Assembly (NCBI GenBank): GCA_034769895.1
Contig: CM068367.1
Span: forward strand, 694,184,654-694,248,653
Length of the DNA: 64,000 nt
From: Magicicada septendecula
Lineage: Eukaryota > Arthropoda > Insecta > Hemiptera > Cicadidae
Reading direction: 5' to 3'
Positions 12,534-23,322 of this stretch are shown here, in pieces; the stretch's first letter is position 1, and the number at the start of each line of letters is the position of its first letter. A program made the position numbers and the translations under genes. The notes under the pieces were generated by a model. It was given only the letters and a program-made list of their open reading frames with translations, searched no databases and was not told where the DNA came from.

Positions 12534-13996
12534 ATAACGTCTCTCCTGTCAAGACATTATAACATCGGGAACCAGTTTAATTGTTCGCTGTTAATTAAAC
12601 TAGCTGCCGTAGTTAGTAAAATTTACTTACCAACAAATTATGACAATGTATATGTCAGGATTTTGTCCAAGGTTACATAAATTTATTCACTCTCTGGATA
12701 TTAGCGAAAACATCTCTTTATTCTTGTATTTTAACTAAGTATATAAAAGTAATAGCTTTAATGGTCATCTTTTTGTTTTTTACTTACTTTACTTTACTTT
12801 TAAAAGGAAATTCTTATAAATTCTGCATTAAATATTCTTTAAATTTTTACTCTTAGTATCTCAAAATCATACAGCTGTGTATTATTTCAATTACCACGGA
12901 TCCGGGCTTTAACTTTGCAATATTCTAACATATCTCAACATCATCCAAACTATTTGAAGAATAGTCTGATGTAATTTTCAGAATTACTTTACCTTTAAAC
13001 ATCATCAGGTTATTACTATAGCATTACAGAAATTACAAACATTTATATGCTAATCTTTAAATGATCTAAAAGTCTTTACAAGAAACTTTACTGTTCTTTT
13101 TGTTGCGGTTTTTTAAAAAACAAGTTATGCACAGAAGTTATGGTTTAATGTCACCTGAATATAACGTGAGTCTGCGGTGGGTGTTCGAGATGATCCTCTT
13201 CAGTAGGTCTTCTTGGGTGTAGTTCGTTGTTCATCTGGATCCTCCATTTAGTTGGTTGTTTCCGAATTGTAGTCTAGGTCATGACGGTTGGATTCTGCTA
13301 CTTGAAGTTCGTACGGTTGTTGTAGTAACTTTTCTCCTGGTGTTGGTTGTTCACTTTTTACATTTTATTTGTTCTTATTTTAGCAGCACTGATGTTTACT
13401 TTTACATGGTAAGGAACATATCGTACCACTTACTGTTCGTAAAGAGATGTGTCGGCTAAGTTTTTTTATATATTATTAATATTTCCTCCACGTACACTAC
13501 ATTACTAGTTTTTGAGTTTTACTAACGCTACATTGGACTAAATAGATTAGAAGAACTAACGTCTTGTTACATCGTTGTTTAGCGACATACACGTAAGTGT
13601 AACTTTACAACACATTTTCGAGCTGCTTACATGTCGAAGATTCTCCGGCGACTGGGGCTAGTTTAGCGGCACGGAATCTGTAAGCTGGCTCGGTTTACGC
13701 GCTGAGAGAAAAGTAGTTCGTTCCTTTATTATTATTAATTGTCCATTAATTAACTATTATAAATTATGCTACTTTTTTTTTAGGAGTTAGATATTTCCTT
13801 TATTATTAATACGTCTTTTATTTAATTAGAAGAATTATTAGTTTTCGCTTAATAACATTGTACTTTGCATGTTCGTACTGGACTTTTTGCACGTTGATAC
13901 AGGTATCTAGGTACAGATAAGGGTGGATTATACTCTCACTTTTTATAAGAACAAAAATTTAATTTGTGCTATTTAAATAATTTTTAAATCGTCACA
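12534..13996 (-). repeat. LTR 1 (3' LTR of copy A)
   Basis: About 1463 bp, near-identical to the other two LTRs. The plus strand starts ATAACGTCTCTCC, where the others have ATTACG, and ends AAATCGTCACA. The sense strand therefore begins TGTGACG. The edges are set by comparing the three LTRs and the outer target duplication, with an uncertainty of 1-2 bp on the left. A 67-aa plus-strand frame inside (13256-13459) recurs in every LTR, is antisense, and is not considered a gene. Confidence 0.92.
13939..13949 (-). promoter_or_regulatory. TATA-like box in LTR
   Basis: CTTATAAAAAG on the sense strand, about 50 nt inside the LTR start. The equivalent sequence is in the middle LTR (about 21495-21505). 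In LTR 3 it is altered to CTTATAACAAG, which could weaken the only LTR positioned to drive copy B. Assignment as the promoter is inference. Confidence 0.35.
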
Positions 13997-14003
13997 TCCT
14001 CCT
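13997..14003 (-). promoter_or_regulatory. Polypurine tract, copy A
   Basis: AGGAGGA on the sense strand sits immediately upstream of the 3' LTR (TGTGACG), where plus-strand DNA synthesis is primed in LTR elements. It is short but perfectly placed. Confidence 0.7.
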
Positions 14004-14583
14004 GCACTTAAAGGAGATCGATGGGGTTTGTTTATTGAAAGATATCTAAGAAATAAAATTACATTTGGCACGGAACTTCGAGCTGAAATTTCTCTCCACC
14101 AGGTGATTTCTATCCATCAATCGATTATCTTACATCTTATACAAAATATTTAAAATCTAATACATCTACAACACATAAAATACACAAATACATAAATCTA
14201 CCTTCTTTCTAATTCTTACATCTACTACCGATTTTTTTGCTTGATTTCTTCACTCGTTTTACGGAGTTACACTCATGAGTAGGATATTAATAATAATAAT
14301 TTATTGGAATAACAATCGAATTACTTTTAGTTTACTGCGCTAGAGGTTTGTTGTTCGTCAGCTGACTTCTCATTATTTATTTCATTCTCGCAGGACATTA
14401 GCTAAGGTTGATCAGGCCTCGCTAGTATTCGTACGAGGTGTTTGAGTTTACACTCAATTACGATATAGGATGTTGCAAAATCTTATTGTATTCCTGTATA
14501 AAATATAGGCAACATATTTTATTCTTAATACTTAAGTAGTATTCTTGGTTTACTATCTTTCTCGTAGTCGTGCTTCTTTATTT
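14004..14583 (-). other. Copy A 3' untranslated region; no env
   Basis: About 580 bp between the pol stop and the polypurine tract with no ORF of note. This length is too short for an envelope gene. Confidence 0.7.
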
Positions 14584-16674
14584 TTACACAGAAAACAATT
14601 TTTTTATTTGAGACACATGGCTTCTGCGAACGTAATTGTCTGTATTGGGTTCATATAGCGCTACTGTTACGGGGGTGATGAACTTGTGAATCTTGTAGGG
14701 GCTACACCATCGGTATGATAGTTTGGAAGTGGTCCTTTCAACGGCTTTACTCGTAGGGTGAGTTTTATACATCACTAAATCACCTACTTTGTACTTTATT
14801 TTCCTATTATTCTGCTCATGATATTTCCGCGATTTTTGTAAATTCGCTCTCAAATTTGCGCGAGCTTCGTTCCATATTTTCCTTGTGTTATTCCCATTTA
14901 TTTCGCGGGGCAATAACTCATGAATTTTCCACTTTGTGGTTAACGGGTGGTTCGGTTTATACTTGTACAGTAAATCAAATGGTGTTGATTTATGTCCTTC
15001 ATGATATGCTGAGTTGAAAGCAAATTGTATCCATGATAGATTTTGATCCCACGCTGTCTGATCTTTAGCGTGATAAGATATTAAGGCTGATTTTAGGTTT
15101 TGCAAGTATCTCTCTGCTAGGTTTCCTTGCGGACGGTACTCTGTGACTGTAGTATGATTTATTCCTAATTTAAAACACATGTCATTAAATTCTTTCGATT
15201 TAAACTGAGGTCCATTGTCAGATACTAGGTGTACTGGTGTACCATAATCTTTAAATAGTCTCTCTTGTAGAATCTTTATTGTCGTAGATGCTAAAGCACG
15301 TCTCATAGGGTACATCCATACGAATTTAGTGAAGGAGTCCACGCAAATTAATAGTATAGTATTTCCGGACTTAGAACGGGGATAAGGTCCAGAATAGTCT
15401 ATGTATATCTTTGAGAAGGGTGTTGTGGGGATTTCTGAGATTAATTTTCCGACTTGACTGATTCTTGCTAGCTTGCTCAGGGCACAGATTTCGCATTGTT
15501 TCACGAACTTAGTTATTTCACTGTTCATGTTTTCCCAATGGTATTCCTTGCGAATACGATGTATTGTTTTCCTAATTCCCATATGAGCTCCAATAGTTGA
15601 TGAGTGGTAGTATTCCATTAGCATAGGTTTAATTATTTCCGGGGCGATTATTCTCAGTGATTTTCCGCTAGCCTTTTTAAAACAAAGTACTCGTTTACTC
15701 AAGGTATATTTGTCAGAATAATTTCCTTTCTCTATTTGTTCTATTATTTTATACAATTTAGGATCTTGTTGTTGGTGATATGCTATATCCTTAAATGCAA
15801 GGGGGGAGTTAGTTATTAGCGTATTAACAGTAGTGGTTTCAACATTGTGTTCGCCAGGTCTGGTATTGGGTAGTTGGAACATGCGGGATAGTGTATCGTC
15901 TACTACATTTTGGGTACCACGAATATGTTGTACTTTGAACTTGTAGCAATTTAATCTTAACACCCATCTTCCGATACGACCTAACTGTTTTGGATGGTTA
16001 AATAACCATGACAAAGCTTGGTTGTCGGTTTCTAGTAGAAATTCCTTGTGTTCCAAAAATGGTTTGAATTTTTCGAAGGCGAATACTACAGCTAAACATT
16101 CAAGTTCATAGGCTGAGAACTTCTTTTCTTGCTCCGTCAATGTACGTGATGCATAGCTGACCGGGAGTCTTGTATTATTGATTTCTTGGTATATTACGGC
16201 TCCTAAGGCTACACTAGAACTGTCGGTCTGTACGACAAATGGTTTATTAAAATCTGCTAACTGCAATATCGGTGGTGATATTATGCTTTCTTTGAGTGTT
16301 TCAAAAGCGTCTTGATGTCGAGTAGTCCACTCGAATTTCGCTCCTTTCTTCCTTAATGCATTTAATGGGGCTGCTATATCCGCTAGGTGGGGTATGTACT
16401 TGTGAAAGTAATTGATCATACCTAAAAATCGAGCTATACCTTTGGTGTCTCTAGGTGGTAAAAATTCTCGGATTGCGCGCGTACGTTCGGGATCGATGCT
16501 AACCTTACCTTCGGCCGATATTATATGACCTAAGAAAGAAAATTGTTTTACTGCGAAATTAACTTTACTGGGGTTTACCGTTAGTCCAGGTTTCTTTAAC
16601 CTTGATAATACTTCACGCAAGTGATCAATATGTTGATCCATCGACTCACTATATACTACTATGTCGTCAAGATA
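14584..16674 (-). pseudogene. pol: Copy A pol, RT C-part/RNase H/integrase
   Basis: One long open frame. The in-frame ATG is at 16641, but the RT catalytic YLDD lies just upstream at 16674-16663, so that ATG is not the real start. Numbering from it: RT thumb/connection 1-130 (FLGHIIS, FLGMINYFHKYI); RNase H about 135-255 with D140 (VQTDSSS), E in AYELECL, D206 (LETDNQAL) and VDDTLSR; integrase zinc finger H346/H353/C383/C386; catalytic core D415 (IDYSGP), D475 (SDNGPQF), E510 (NLAER), with 34 residues between the last two; GPY/F-like tail (RWCSPYKI) near 655. All catalytic residues of RNase H and integrase are present. It would be expressed only as part of Gag-Pol, but upstream RT lesions disconnect it. 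Confidence 0.9.
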
Positions 16675-16821
16675 GTGATATACTATTTAACGTCATGGAA
16701 TATTTTTTCTAACAGTCTGCTACATACTGAACTTCCTTGTGATATTCCGAACGGTACTCTAGTAAATTGATATAGATTAAATGGGACAGAAAACGCATTG
16801 TTAGATGTTTTGATTCCTCAG
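16675..16821 (-). pseudogene. Copy A broken RT palm segment
   Basis: Between the first pol frame (which stops at 16822-16824) and the YLDD frame, RT-like peptides occur in different frames. LAEESKHLT sits in one, and VPFNLYQFTRVPFGISQG sits in another and runs into a TAG. At least two or three small indels are needed to explain the order. The same bases occur at 24232-24378 in copy B, so the damage predates the tandem arrangement. RT is inactive as encoded. Confidence 0.85.
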
Positions 16822-17864
16822 CTAGTGGGATTGGTGGAATGTCTGGTTGAGATCCATTATGGTGAAGATTTTCGCTTTGGTAACATAGTGGAACGCGCTG
16901 TGAATGTCGGGCAGGGGAATCGATTCAAATTCTATATTCTTGTTCAGCTGTCTATAATCCACGACTAGTCTATGTTTGTCAGTTCCTTTTGGTACTAGAA
17001 ATGCAGGTGATGAATATGGAGACGTTGACGGTTCGATGACGTGTTGTTCTAGGAGTTTGTTGATTTGGTTTCTCATTATTTCCATCTTGGGCGGTGATAA
17101 TTTGTATGGGTGAAGACGTATTACCTTGTTGTCACTTAGATTTATTTTGTATTCGATTAGGTGGGTCAATCCTAACTTGGGTGTGAGTACAGTAGAAAAT
17201 TCCCTTATTAACTTTTGAATTCTTTGTCCCTCATTTCCTTTAAAATGACTCAAACTAGATTCATGATGCTCTAACTGAATAGTTGATGTTTCGCAATTCT
17301 CGCTGTCACTTAGCTCGAAGTCGAACTGATATTTTCGAGTACGATCAAATCTGAAGAAATATTGTTTAGCGTATATGTCAAGGATTAAGCCAGTTTTGCT
17401 TATAAAGTCAGCGCCTAGTATTACGTTTTGTCCTAATACTTCAGCTACGAGTAGTGGAACATACCAAGTAAAATTCTTTATTTTTAATTTCACCGTAATA
17501 CTGCGTGATATATTTAGGTCTTGCTTATTTGCGGTGGCACAATTTATGTTCACGTTTTGGCTACGTTTAATAAGATTATGATTAGCTAATACGGTGGCTA
17601 GCTGTTGACTGATTATACTACGTGTAGATCCTGAATCGATTAAACCAAGGATATTCGTTGCTCCAATTTCTATCTGTATGTAGGGTAATTGGCATATACT
17701 TGTTTTGCATGTGCCAATAGAGTTGCACTTGTCAATAAATCTTGTTAAGTAAGGGTCTATACGTTTGTTTCTATTTATTTTTACTTTAGAATTATTAGTG
17801 TTTATACCTTTCCTTCTAATGCTGCGGAAGACGTAGGATTTTTGTTCTTCCCGCTTCACATGTT
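16822..17864 (-). pseudogene. pol: Copy A pol, protease and RT N-terminal part
   Basis: This frame lies at -1 relative to gag and has no ATG of its own, as expected for frameshift expression from 17862-17868. Counting from the GTG at 17859: an aspartic protease with LIDSGSTRSII (active D75-S-G), then the linker, then RT fingers/palm with SSPAFLVPK, VDYRQLN (about 300-306) and IMDLNQ, where D336 is the first catalytic aspartate of motif A. It ends prematurely at TAG 16822-16824, a few residues after motif A. Copy B shares the truncation. Cleavage of Gag-Pol and cDNA synthesis are the family roles. Confidence 0.9.
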
Positions 17865-19376
17865 TTTTGACTGGTCCGTTTTCTGTTGGTACCGCTTTTG
17901 TTTACAATTCTTGCTAATGTGTCCGGACTTTCCACAGTTATAACATCTCCTTTCCTCATTGACATCGCTCGCATGCTGTCGGGGTTTTTGTAGAGAGTTT
18001 GATGTATTGGGGTAGCTTTGGGTTTTAGAAGTTCTTACGAATCGCTTATCGCGGTAGGGTTCGAGTATCAGTCCCAATGGGTAGAGGTAGGAATGAATCT
18101 CTGCGTTGAGTCTGGGACATAAAACGCGTCTGTTTTGGTCAGAATACCAGACGTTGGACGAATGTATACAACACAGTTCTAGTTCAGTGAAAGTGGTTGG
18201 TCTCTTCATGAGTGCTAGGCGAGATCGCTCCTCGGGAGATAGTCCTACTAAGATAGTGTCTACTAGCTGTTGTTCACTCCATTTAACTTGTAGCAATAAG
18301 GCCGATTCCCTTATTTCAGATATATAATGAGCTAATCTCTCGTATGCCCCTTGTACACGAAGTACTAGGTTCCGCTTCAATTATTCGTAGATACCGGTGG
18401 GAATGAAGTGTCTTATCAGGGTGGTATGTAGTTCTTCTACAGGGTGATTATACCTTAGAGATTCTAACACACGATCTTTTAAAGGAGATCTACATTTAGG
18501 TAGAATTACTTGTAAAATTTGGTCATCTCTTAATTGTCGCAGATCCTTTATTTGTAAAAGGTGCTTGATAAAATCTAGGAGTTTTGTAATATTCAGCCCA
18601 TCAGTGATTGGTATCTCAGATAAAATACGTTCTACGGGGTGAGTTATTTTTCCATAAAGCTCGGTAGTTAGATTTAATGGAGTCGTCATTCTACGTCTTT
18701 CCGCAGATTGATTCGTCAGTAAGTGAGGAGGTAAATCATAGGTACTGGTCATATTCTCTTGTTCATTTGGAAGTAACGTGACGTTTACGGGTTGGATATT
18801 TACTTGTCTATCGGTTAACCGTTCCTTAACGGGATCTATATTAGATTTCTGCAGAAACTGAAATTTTACAGCACTGGGTTACTGTTCATGAGTAGGAGAT
18901 AGGGTAGGGGAAATATTTAGCTTCGTCATTGCTTCTTCGATCTCTTCTATTCTAAATGATTCGGACCTTCGACATAATTCACGCATTATCTCGGGTAATT
19001 GTTGTAATGCTTCTTCCGCGAATTTTTGCGCATCCGGTGGAATAACTTTATCACCGGGCCAATTCAACAAATTGGTGATGCGGCGGCTCAGATGTTCGAT
19101 TCTTTGAGTGCTTCGTAAAATTACTGCGGGGGATTTTTCATCTCGCAGGGTTTGTGCGATGGAGGTAAGTTCCGTATATTTATGATAGCATGTTTCCTTT
19201 TCACTTTCGAAGTCTAACCCACTTAAACGATTTAACAGTGAGGGTTCCTCTGGTCTCTTTTCGCGTAATGTTTTGCGCAGCTCGGCGACCGTTACGTTTG
19301 CGTATGGGAGACCGCGTAACAAGGCTTCATAGTTTAATTCGTCCTTCAACAACAAGTCGGGGCTAAATTGAACCAT
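17856..19376 (-). pseudogene. gag: Copy A gag with two in-frame ochre stops
   Basis: A single reading frame runs from ATG 19376 (MVQFSPDLL) to TGA 17856-17858. TAA interrupts it at 18879-18881 and again at 18381-18383, giving blocks of about 165, 165 and 174 codons. The frame can also be read back to an ATG at 19451. I prefer 19376 because a 1-nt indel separates the copies upstream of it while the sequence from it on is conserved. The last block ends in one CCHC knuckle, CYNCGKSGHISKNC (17904-17945), then a basic tail. The role would be RNA packaging and particle assembly. The middle block (HPVEELHTTLIRHF; YERLAHYISEIR) looks like a Ty3-type capsid region. Both stops recur in copy B. Confidence 0.85.
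17862..17868 (-). promoter_or_regulatory. -1 frameshift slippery heptamer, copy A
   Basis: The gag codons TCA AAA AAC ATG TGA contain A AAA AAC in the X XXY YYZ register, two codons before the gag stop. A -1 slip lands exactly in the protease frame. The same heptamer is used by other retroelements for gag-pro frameshifting. No downstream pseudoknot was modelled. Confidence 0.85.
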
Positions 19377-20072
19377 TGTAGTGGTAATAATGACTCTTTT
19401 AAATAATCTAAGTATTACGTACGAAAATCTTATATCATCTATTTTAAACACTTATAAAATTTGAATTCATTTAAACACACACATATATATCTATTACTAA
19501 ACATAGAATCTTATACTAATTAATTAAATTAAAATTATCTCAAATCAATTCAATTTTACGTACTTCTAGCAATTATCAGTCGAGACAAAATGATAATATT
19601 ATTTTATAGTGGAAAGGAATTTCACACACGAAGAGTTCATTGCTTTTATAATAGCACTATGGATCAGCTGTTTGGGGAGTCTTATTGTTTGCGTTGGGGT
19701 GGTTGTTAACAAAGGAGGGTGATTCGGACAATCTGAAACACGATTGTTTCCTGTTCTGGACTGTCTGTTATGTCCACGAGGGAATGCCATTCAAACAACT
19801 TACTTGTGTACGGGGGAGAGCGTACATTTCTCGACAGGTATCTAACATGAAATAGCCTGTAAATACCGACAGGTTTAAAATGGAATATTTTTACCAGCAA
19901 GGACTTGTTTATTACCGCAATATCCAAATACTAATATTATTATTTCTTAATTAAAACTTTATTTATTTATTTGTTTACAATTTCAGAGTGAATAAATTTA
20001 TATATTCTACAAAGTTACTGTTAATTAATTATCACGACGTACACAAATATTATTTATTTTTTTTTACAAAAC
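19377..20072 (-). other. Copy A leader between PBS and gag
   Basis: About 700 nt of 5' leader. Small frames (19599-19790, 19706-19927) occur in both copies but show no domain. AT-rich near 19490-19570 and 19930-20060. Confidence 0.6.
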
Positions 20073-20086
20073 AGCAGAGTGGCGCA
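20073..20086 (-). promoter_or_regulatory. Putative primer-binding site, copy A (iMet 5' end)
   Basis: The plus-strand bases AGCAGAGTGGCGCA equal nucleotides 1-14 of animal initiator tRNA-Met as I know it. The element RNA here is their complement, placed 4 nt from the LTR. A primer with this sequence would be extended straight into the LTR. No TGG-type site complementary to a tRNA 3' end is visible in the adjacent about 60 nt. Priming would need a tRNA 5' fragment ending at nt 14, because intact tRNA mismatches from nt 15 on. Confidence 0.65.
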
Positions 20087-20090
20087 TCTT

Positions 20091-21552
20091 ATTACGTCTC
20101 TCCTGTCAAGACATTATAACATCGGGAACCAGTTTAATTGTTTGCTGTTAATTAAACTAGCTGCCGTAGTTAGTAAAATTTACTTACCAACAAATTATGA
20201 CAATGTATATGTCAGGATTTTGTCCAAGGTTACATAAATTTATTCACTCTCTGGATATTAGCGAAAACATCTCTTTATTCTTGTATTTTAACTAAGTATA
20301 TAAAAGTAATAGCTTTAATGGTCATCTTTTTGTTTTTTACTTACTTTACTTTACTTTTAAAAGGAAATTCTTATAAATTCTGCATTAAATATTCTTTAAA
20401 TTTTTACTCTTAGTATCTCAAAATCATACAGCTGTGTATTATTTCAATTACCACGGATCCGGGCTTTAACTTTGCAATATTCTAACATATCTCAACATCA
20501 TCCAAACTATTTGAAGAATAGTCTGATGTAATTTTCAGAATTACTTTACCTTTAAACATCATCAGGTTATTACTATAGCATTACAGAAATTACAAACATT
20601 TATATGCTAATCTTTAAATGATCTAAAAGTCTTTACAAGAAACTTTACTGTTCTTTTTGTTGCGGTTTTTTAAAAAACAAGTTATGCACAGAAGTTATGG
20701 TTTAATGTCACCTGAATATAACGTGAGTCTGCGGTGGGTGTTCGAGATGATCCTCTTCAGTAGGTCTTCTTGGGTGTAGTTCGTTGTTCATCTGGATCCT
20801 CCATTTAGTTGGTTGTTTCCGAATTGTAGTCTAGGTCATGACGGTTGGATTCTGCTACTTGAAGTTCGTACGGTTGTTGTAGTAACTTTTCTCCTGGTGT
20901 TGGTTGTTCACTTTTTACATTTTATTTGTTCTTATTTTAGCAGCACTGATGTTTACTTTTACATGGTAAGGAACATATCGTACCACTTACTGTTCGTAAA
21001 GAGATGTGTCGGCTAAGTTTTTTTATATATTATTAATATTTCCTCCACGTACACTACATTACTAGTTTTTGAGTTTTACTAACGCTACATTGGACTAAAT
21101 AGATTAGAAGAACTAACGTCTTGTTACATCGTTGTTTAGCGACATACACGTAAGTGTAACTTTACAACACATTTTCGAGCTGCTTACATGTCGAAGATTC
21201 TCCGGCGACTGGGGCTAGTTTAGCGGCAGGGAATCTGTAAGCTGGCGCGGTTTACGCGCTGAGCGAAAAGTAGTTCGTTCCTTTATTATTATTAATTGTC
21301 CATTAATTAACTATTATAAATTATGCTACTTTTTTTTAGGAGTTAGATATTTCCTTTATTATTAATACGTCTTTTATTTAATTAGAAGAATTATTAGTTT
21401 TCGCTTAATAACATTGTACTTTGCATGTTCGTACTGGACTTTTTGCACGTTGATACAGGTATCTAGGTACAGATAAGGGTGGATTATACTCTCACTTTTT
21501 ATAAGAACAAAAATTTAATTTGTGCTATTTAAATAATTTTTAAATCGTCACA
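20091..21552 (-). repeat. LTR 2 (shared middle LTR)
   Basis: About 1462 bp. It serves as the 5' LTR of copy A and the 3' LTR of copy B. A run of three substitutions near 21228-21263 (CAGGG, GGCGCGG, GAGCG) is absent from LTRs 1 and 3, which agree with each other there. It has no flanking target duplication. Confidence 0.92.
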
Positions 21553-21559
21553 TCCTCCT
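21553..21559 (-). promoter_or_regulatory. Polypurine tract, copy B
   Basis: AGGAGGA on the sense strand, directly adjacent to the shared LTR, as in copy A. Confidence 0.7.
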
Positions 21560-22140
21560 GCACTTAAAGGAGATCGATGGGGGTTTGTTTATTGAAAGAT
21601 ATCTAAGAAATAAAATTACATTTGGCACGGAACTTCGAGCTGAAATTTCTCTCCACCAGGTGATTTCTATCCATCAATCGATTATCTTACATCTTATACA
21701 AAATATTTAAAATCTAATACATCTACAACACATAAAATACACAAATACATAAATCTACCTTATTTCTAATTCTTACATCTACTACCGATTTTTTTGCTTG
21801 ATTTCTTCACTCGTTTTACGGAGTTACACTCATGAGTAGGATATTAATAATAATAATTTATTGGAATAACAATCGAATTACTTTTAGTTTACTGCGCTAG
21901 AGGTTTGTTGTTCGTCAGCTGACTTCTCATTATTTATTTCATTCTCGCAGGACATTAGCTAAGGTTGATCAGGCCTCGCTAGTATTCGTACGAGGTGTTT
22001 GAGTTTACACTCAATTACGATATAGGATGTTGCAAAATCTTATTGTATTCCTGTATAAAATATAGGCAACATATTTTATTCTTAATACTTAAGTAGTATT
22101 CTTGGTTTACTATCTTTCTCGTAGTCGTGCTTCTTTATTT
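21560..22140 (-). other. Copy B 3' untranslated region; no env
   Basis: Near-identical to 14004-14583, with no coding region. Confidence 0.7.
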
Positions 22141-23322
22141 TTACACAGAAAACAATTTTTTTATTTGAGACACATGGCTTCTGCGAACGTAATTGTCTGT
22201 ATTGGGTTCATATAGCGCTACTGTTACGGGGGTGATGAACTTGTGAATCTTGTAGGGGCTACACCATCGGTATGATAGTTTGGAAGTGGTCCTTTCAACG
22301 GCTTTACTCGTAGGGTGAGTTTTATACATCACTAAATCACCTACTTTGTACTTTATTTTCCTATTATTCAGCTCATGATATTTCCGCGATTTTTGTAAAT
22401 TCGCTCTCAAATTTGCGCGAGCTTCGTTCCATATTTTCCTTGTGTTATTCCCATTTATTTCGCGGGGCAATAACTCATGAATTTTCCACTTTGTGGTTAA
22501 CGGGTGGTTCGGTTTATACTTGTACAGTAAATCAAATGGTGTTGATTTATGTCCTTCATGATACGCTGAGTTGAAAGCAAATTGTATCCATGATAGATTT
22601 TGATCCCACGCTGTCTGATCTTTAGCGTGATAAGATATTAAGGCTGATTTTAGGTTTCGCAAGTATCTCTCTGCTAGGTTTCCTTGCGGACGGTACTCTG
22701 TGACTGTAATATGATTTATTCCTAATTTAAAACACATGTCATTAAATTCTTTCGATTTAAACTGAGGTCCTTTGTCAGATACTAGGTGTACTGGTGTACC
22801 ATAATCTTTAAATAGTCTCTCTTGTAGAATCTTTATTGTCGTAGATGCTAAAGCACGTCTCATAGGGTACATCCATACGAATTTAGTGAAGGAGTCCACG
22901 CAAATTAATAGTATAGTATTTCCGGACTTAGAACGGGGATAAGGTCCAGAATAGTCTATGTATATCTTTGAGAAGGGTGTTGTGGGGATTTCTGAGATTA
23001 ATTTTCCGACTTGACTGATTCTTGCTAGCTTGCTCAGGGCACAGATTTCGCATTGTTTCACGAACTTAGTTATTTCACTGTTCATGTTTTCCCAATGGTA
23101 TTCCTTGCGAATACGATGTATTGTTTTCCTAATTCCCATATGAGCTCCAATAGTTGATGAGTGGTAGTATTCCATTAGCATAGGTTTAATTATTTCCGGG
23201 GCGATTATTCTCAGTGATTTTCCGTTAGCCTTTTTAAAACAAAGTACTCGTTTACTCAAGGTATATTTGTCAGAATAATTTCCTTTCTCTATTTGTTCTA
23301 TTATTTTATACAATTTAGGATC
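22141..23322 (-). pseudogene. pol: Copy B integrase fragment
   Basis: The integrase half of pol, cut off from RNase H by the nonsense codon at 23323-23325. It retains the HHCC zinc finger, catalytic D in IDYSGP, D in SDKGPQF, E in NLAER and the GPY/F-like end. Copy A has SDNGPQF, so the conserved Asn next to the second catalytic Asp is Lys here. This is a substitution likely to harm activity (inference from family conservation). Confidence 0.88.

Noticed and set aside
13256-13459. 67-aa plus-strand ORF present three times (also 20813-21016 and 28372-28575)
   Set aside because: It lies within the LTRs, antisense to the element, and recurs only because the LTRs are repeated. No domain was seen.
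14004-14583. Envelope gene remnant downstream of pol
   Set aside because: No open frame or membrane/fusion features. The space is too short, so the element is treated as env-less.
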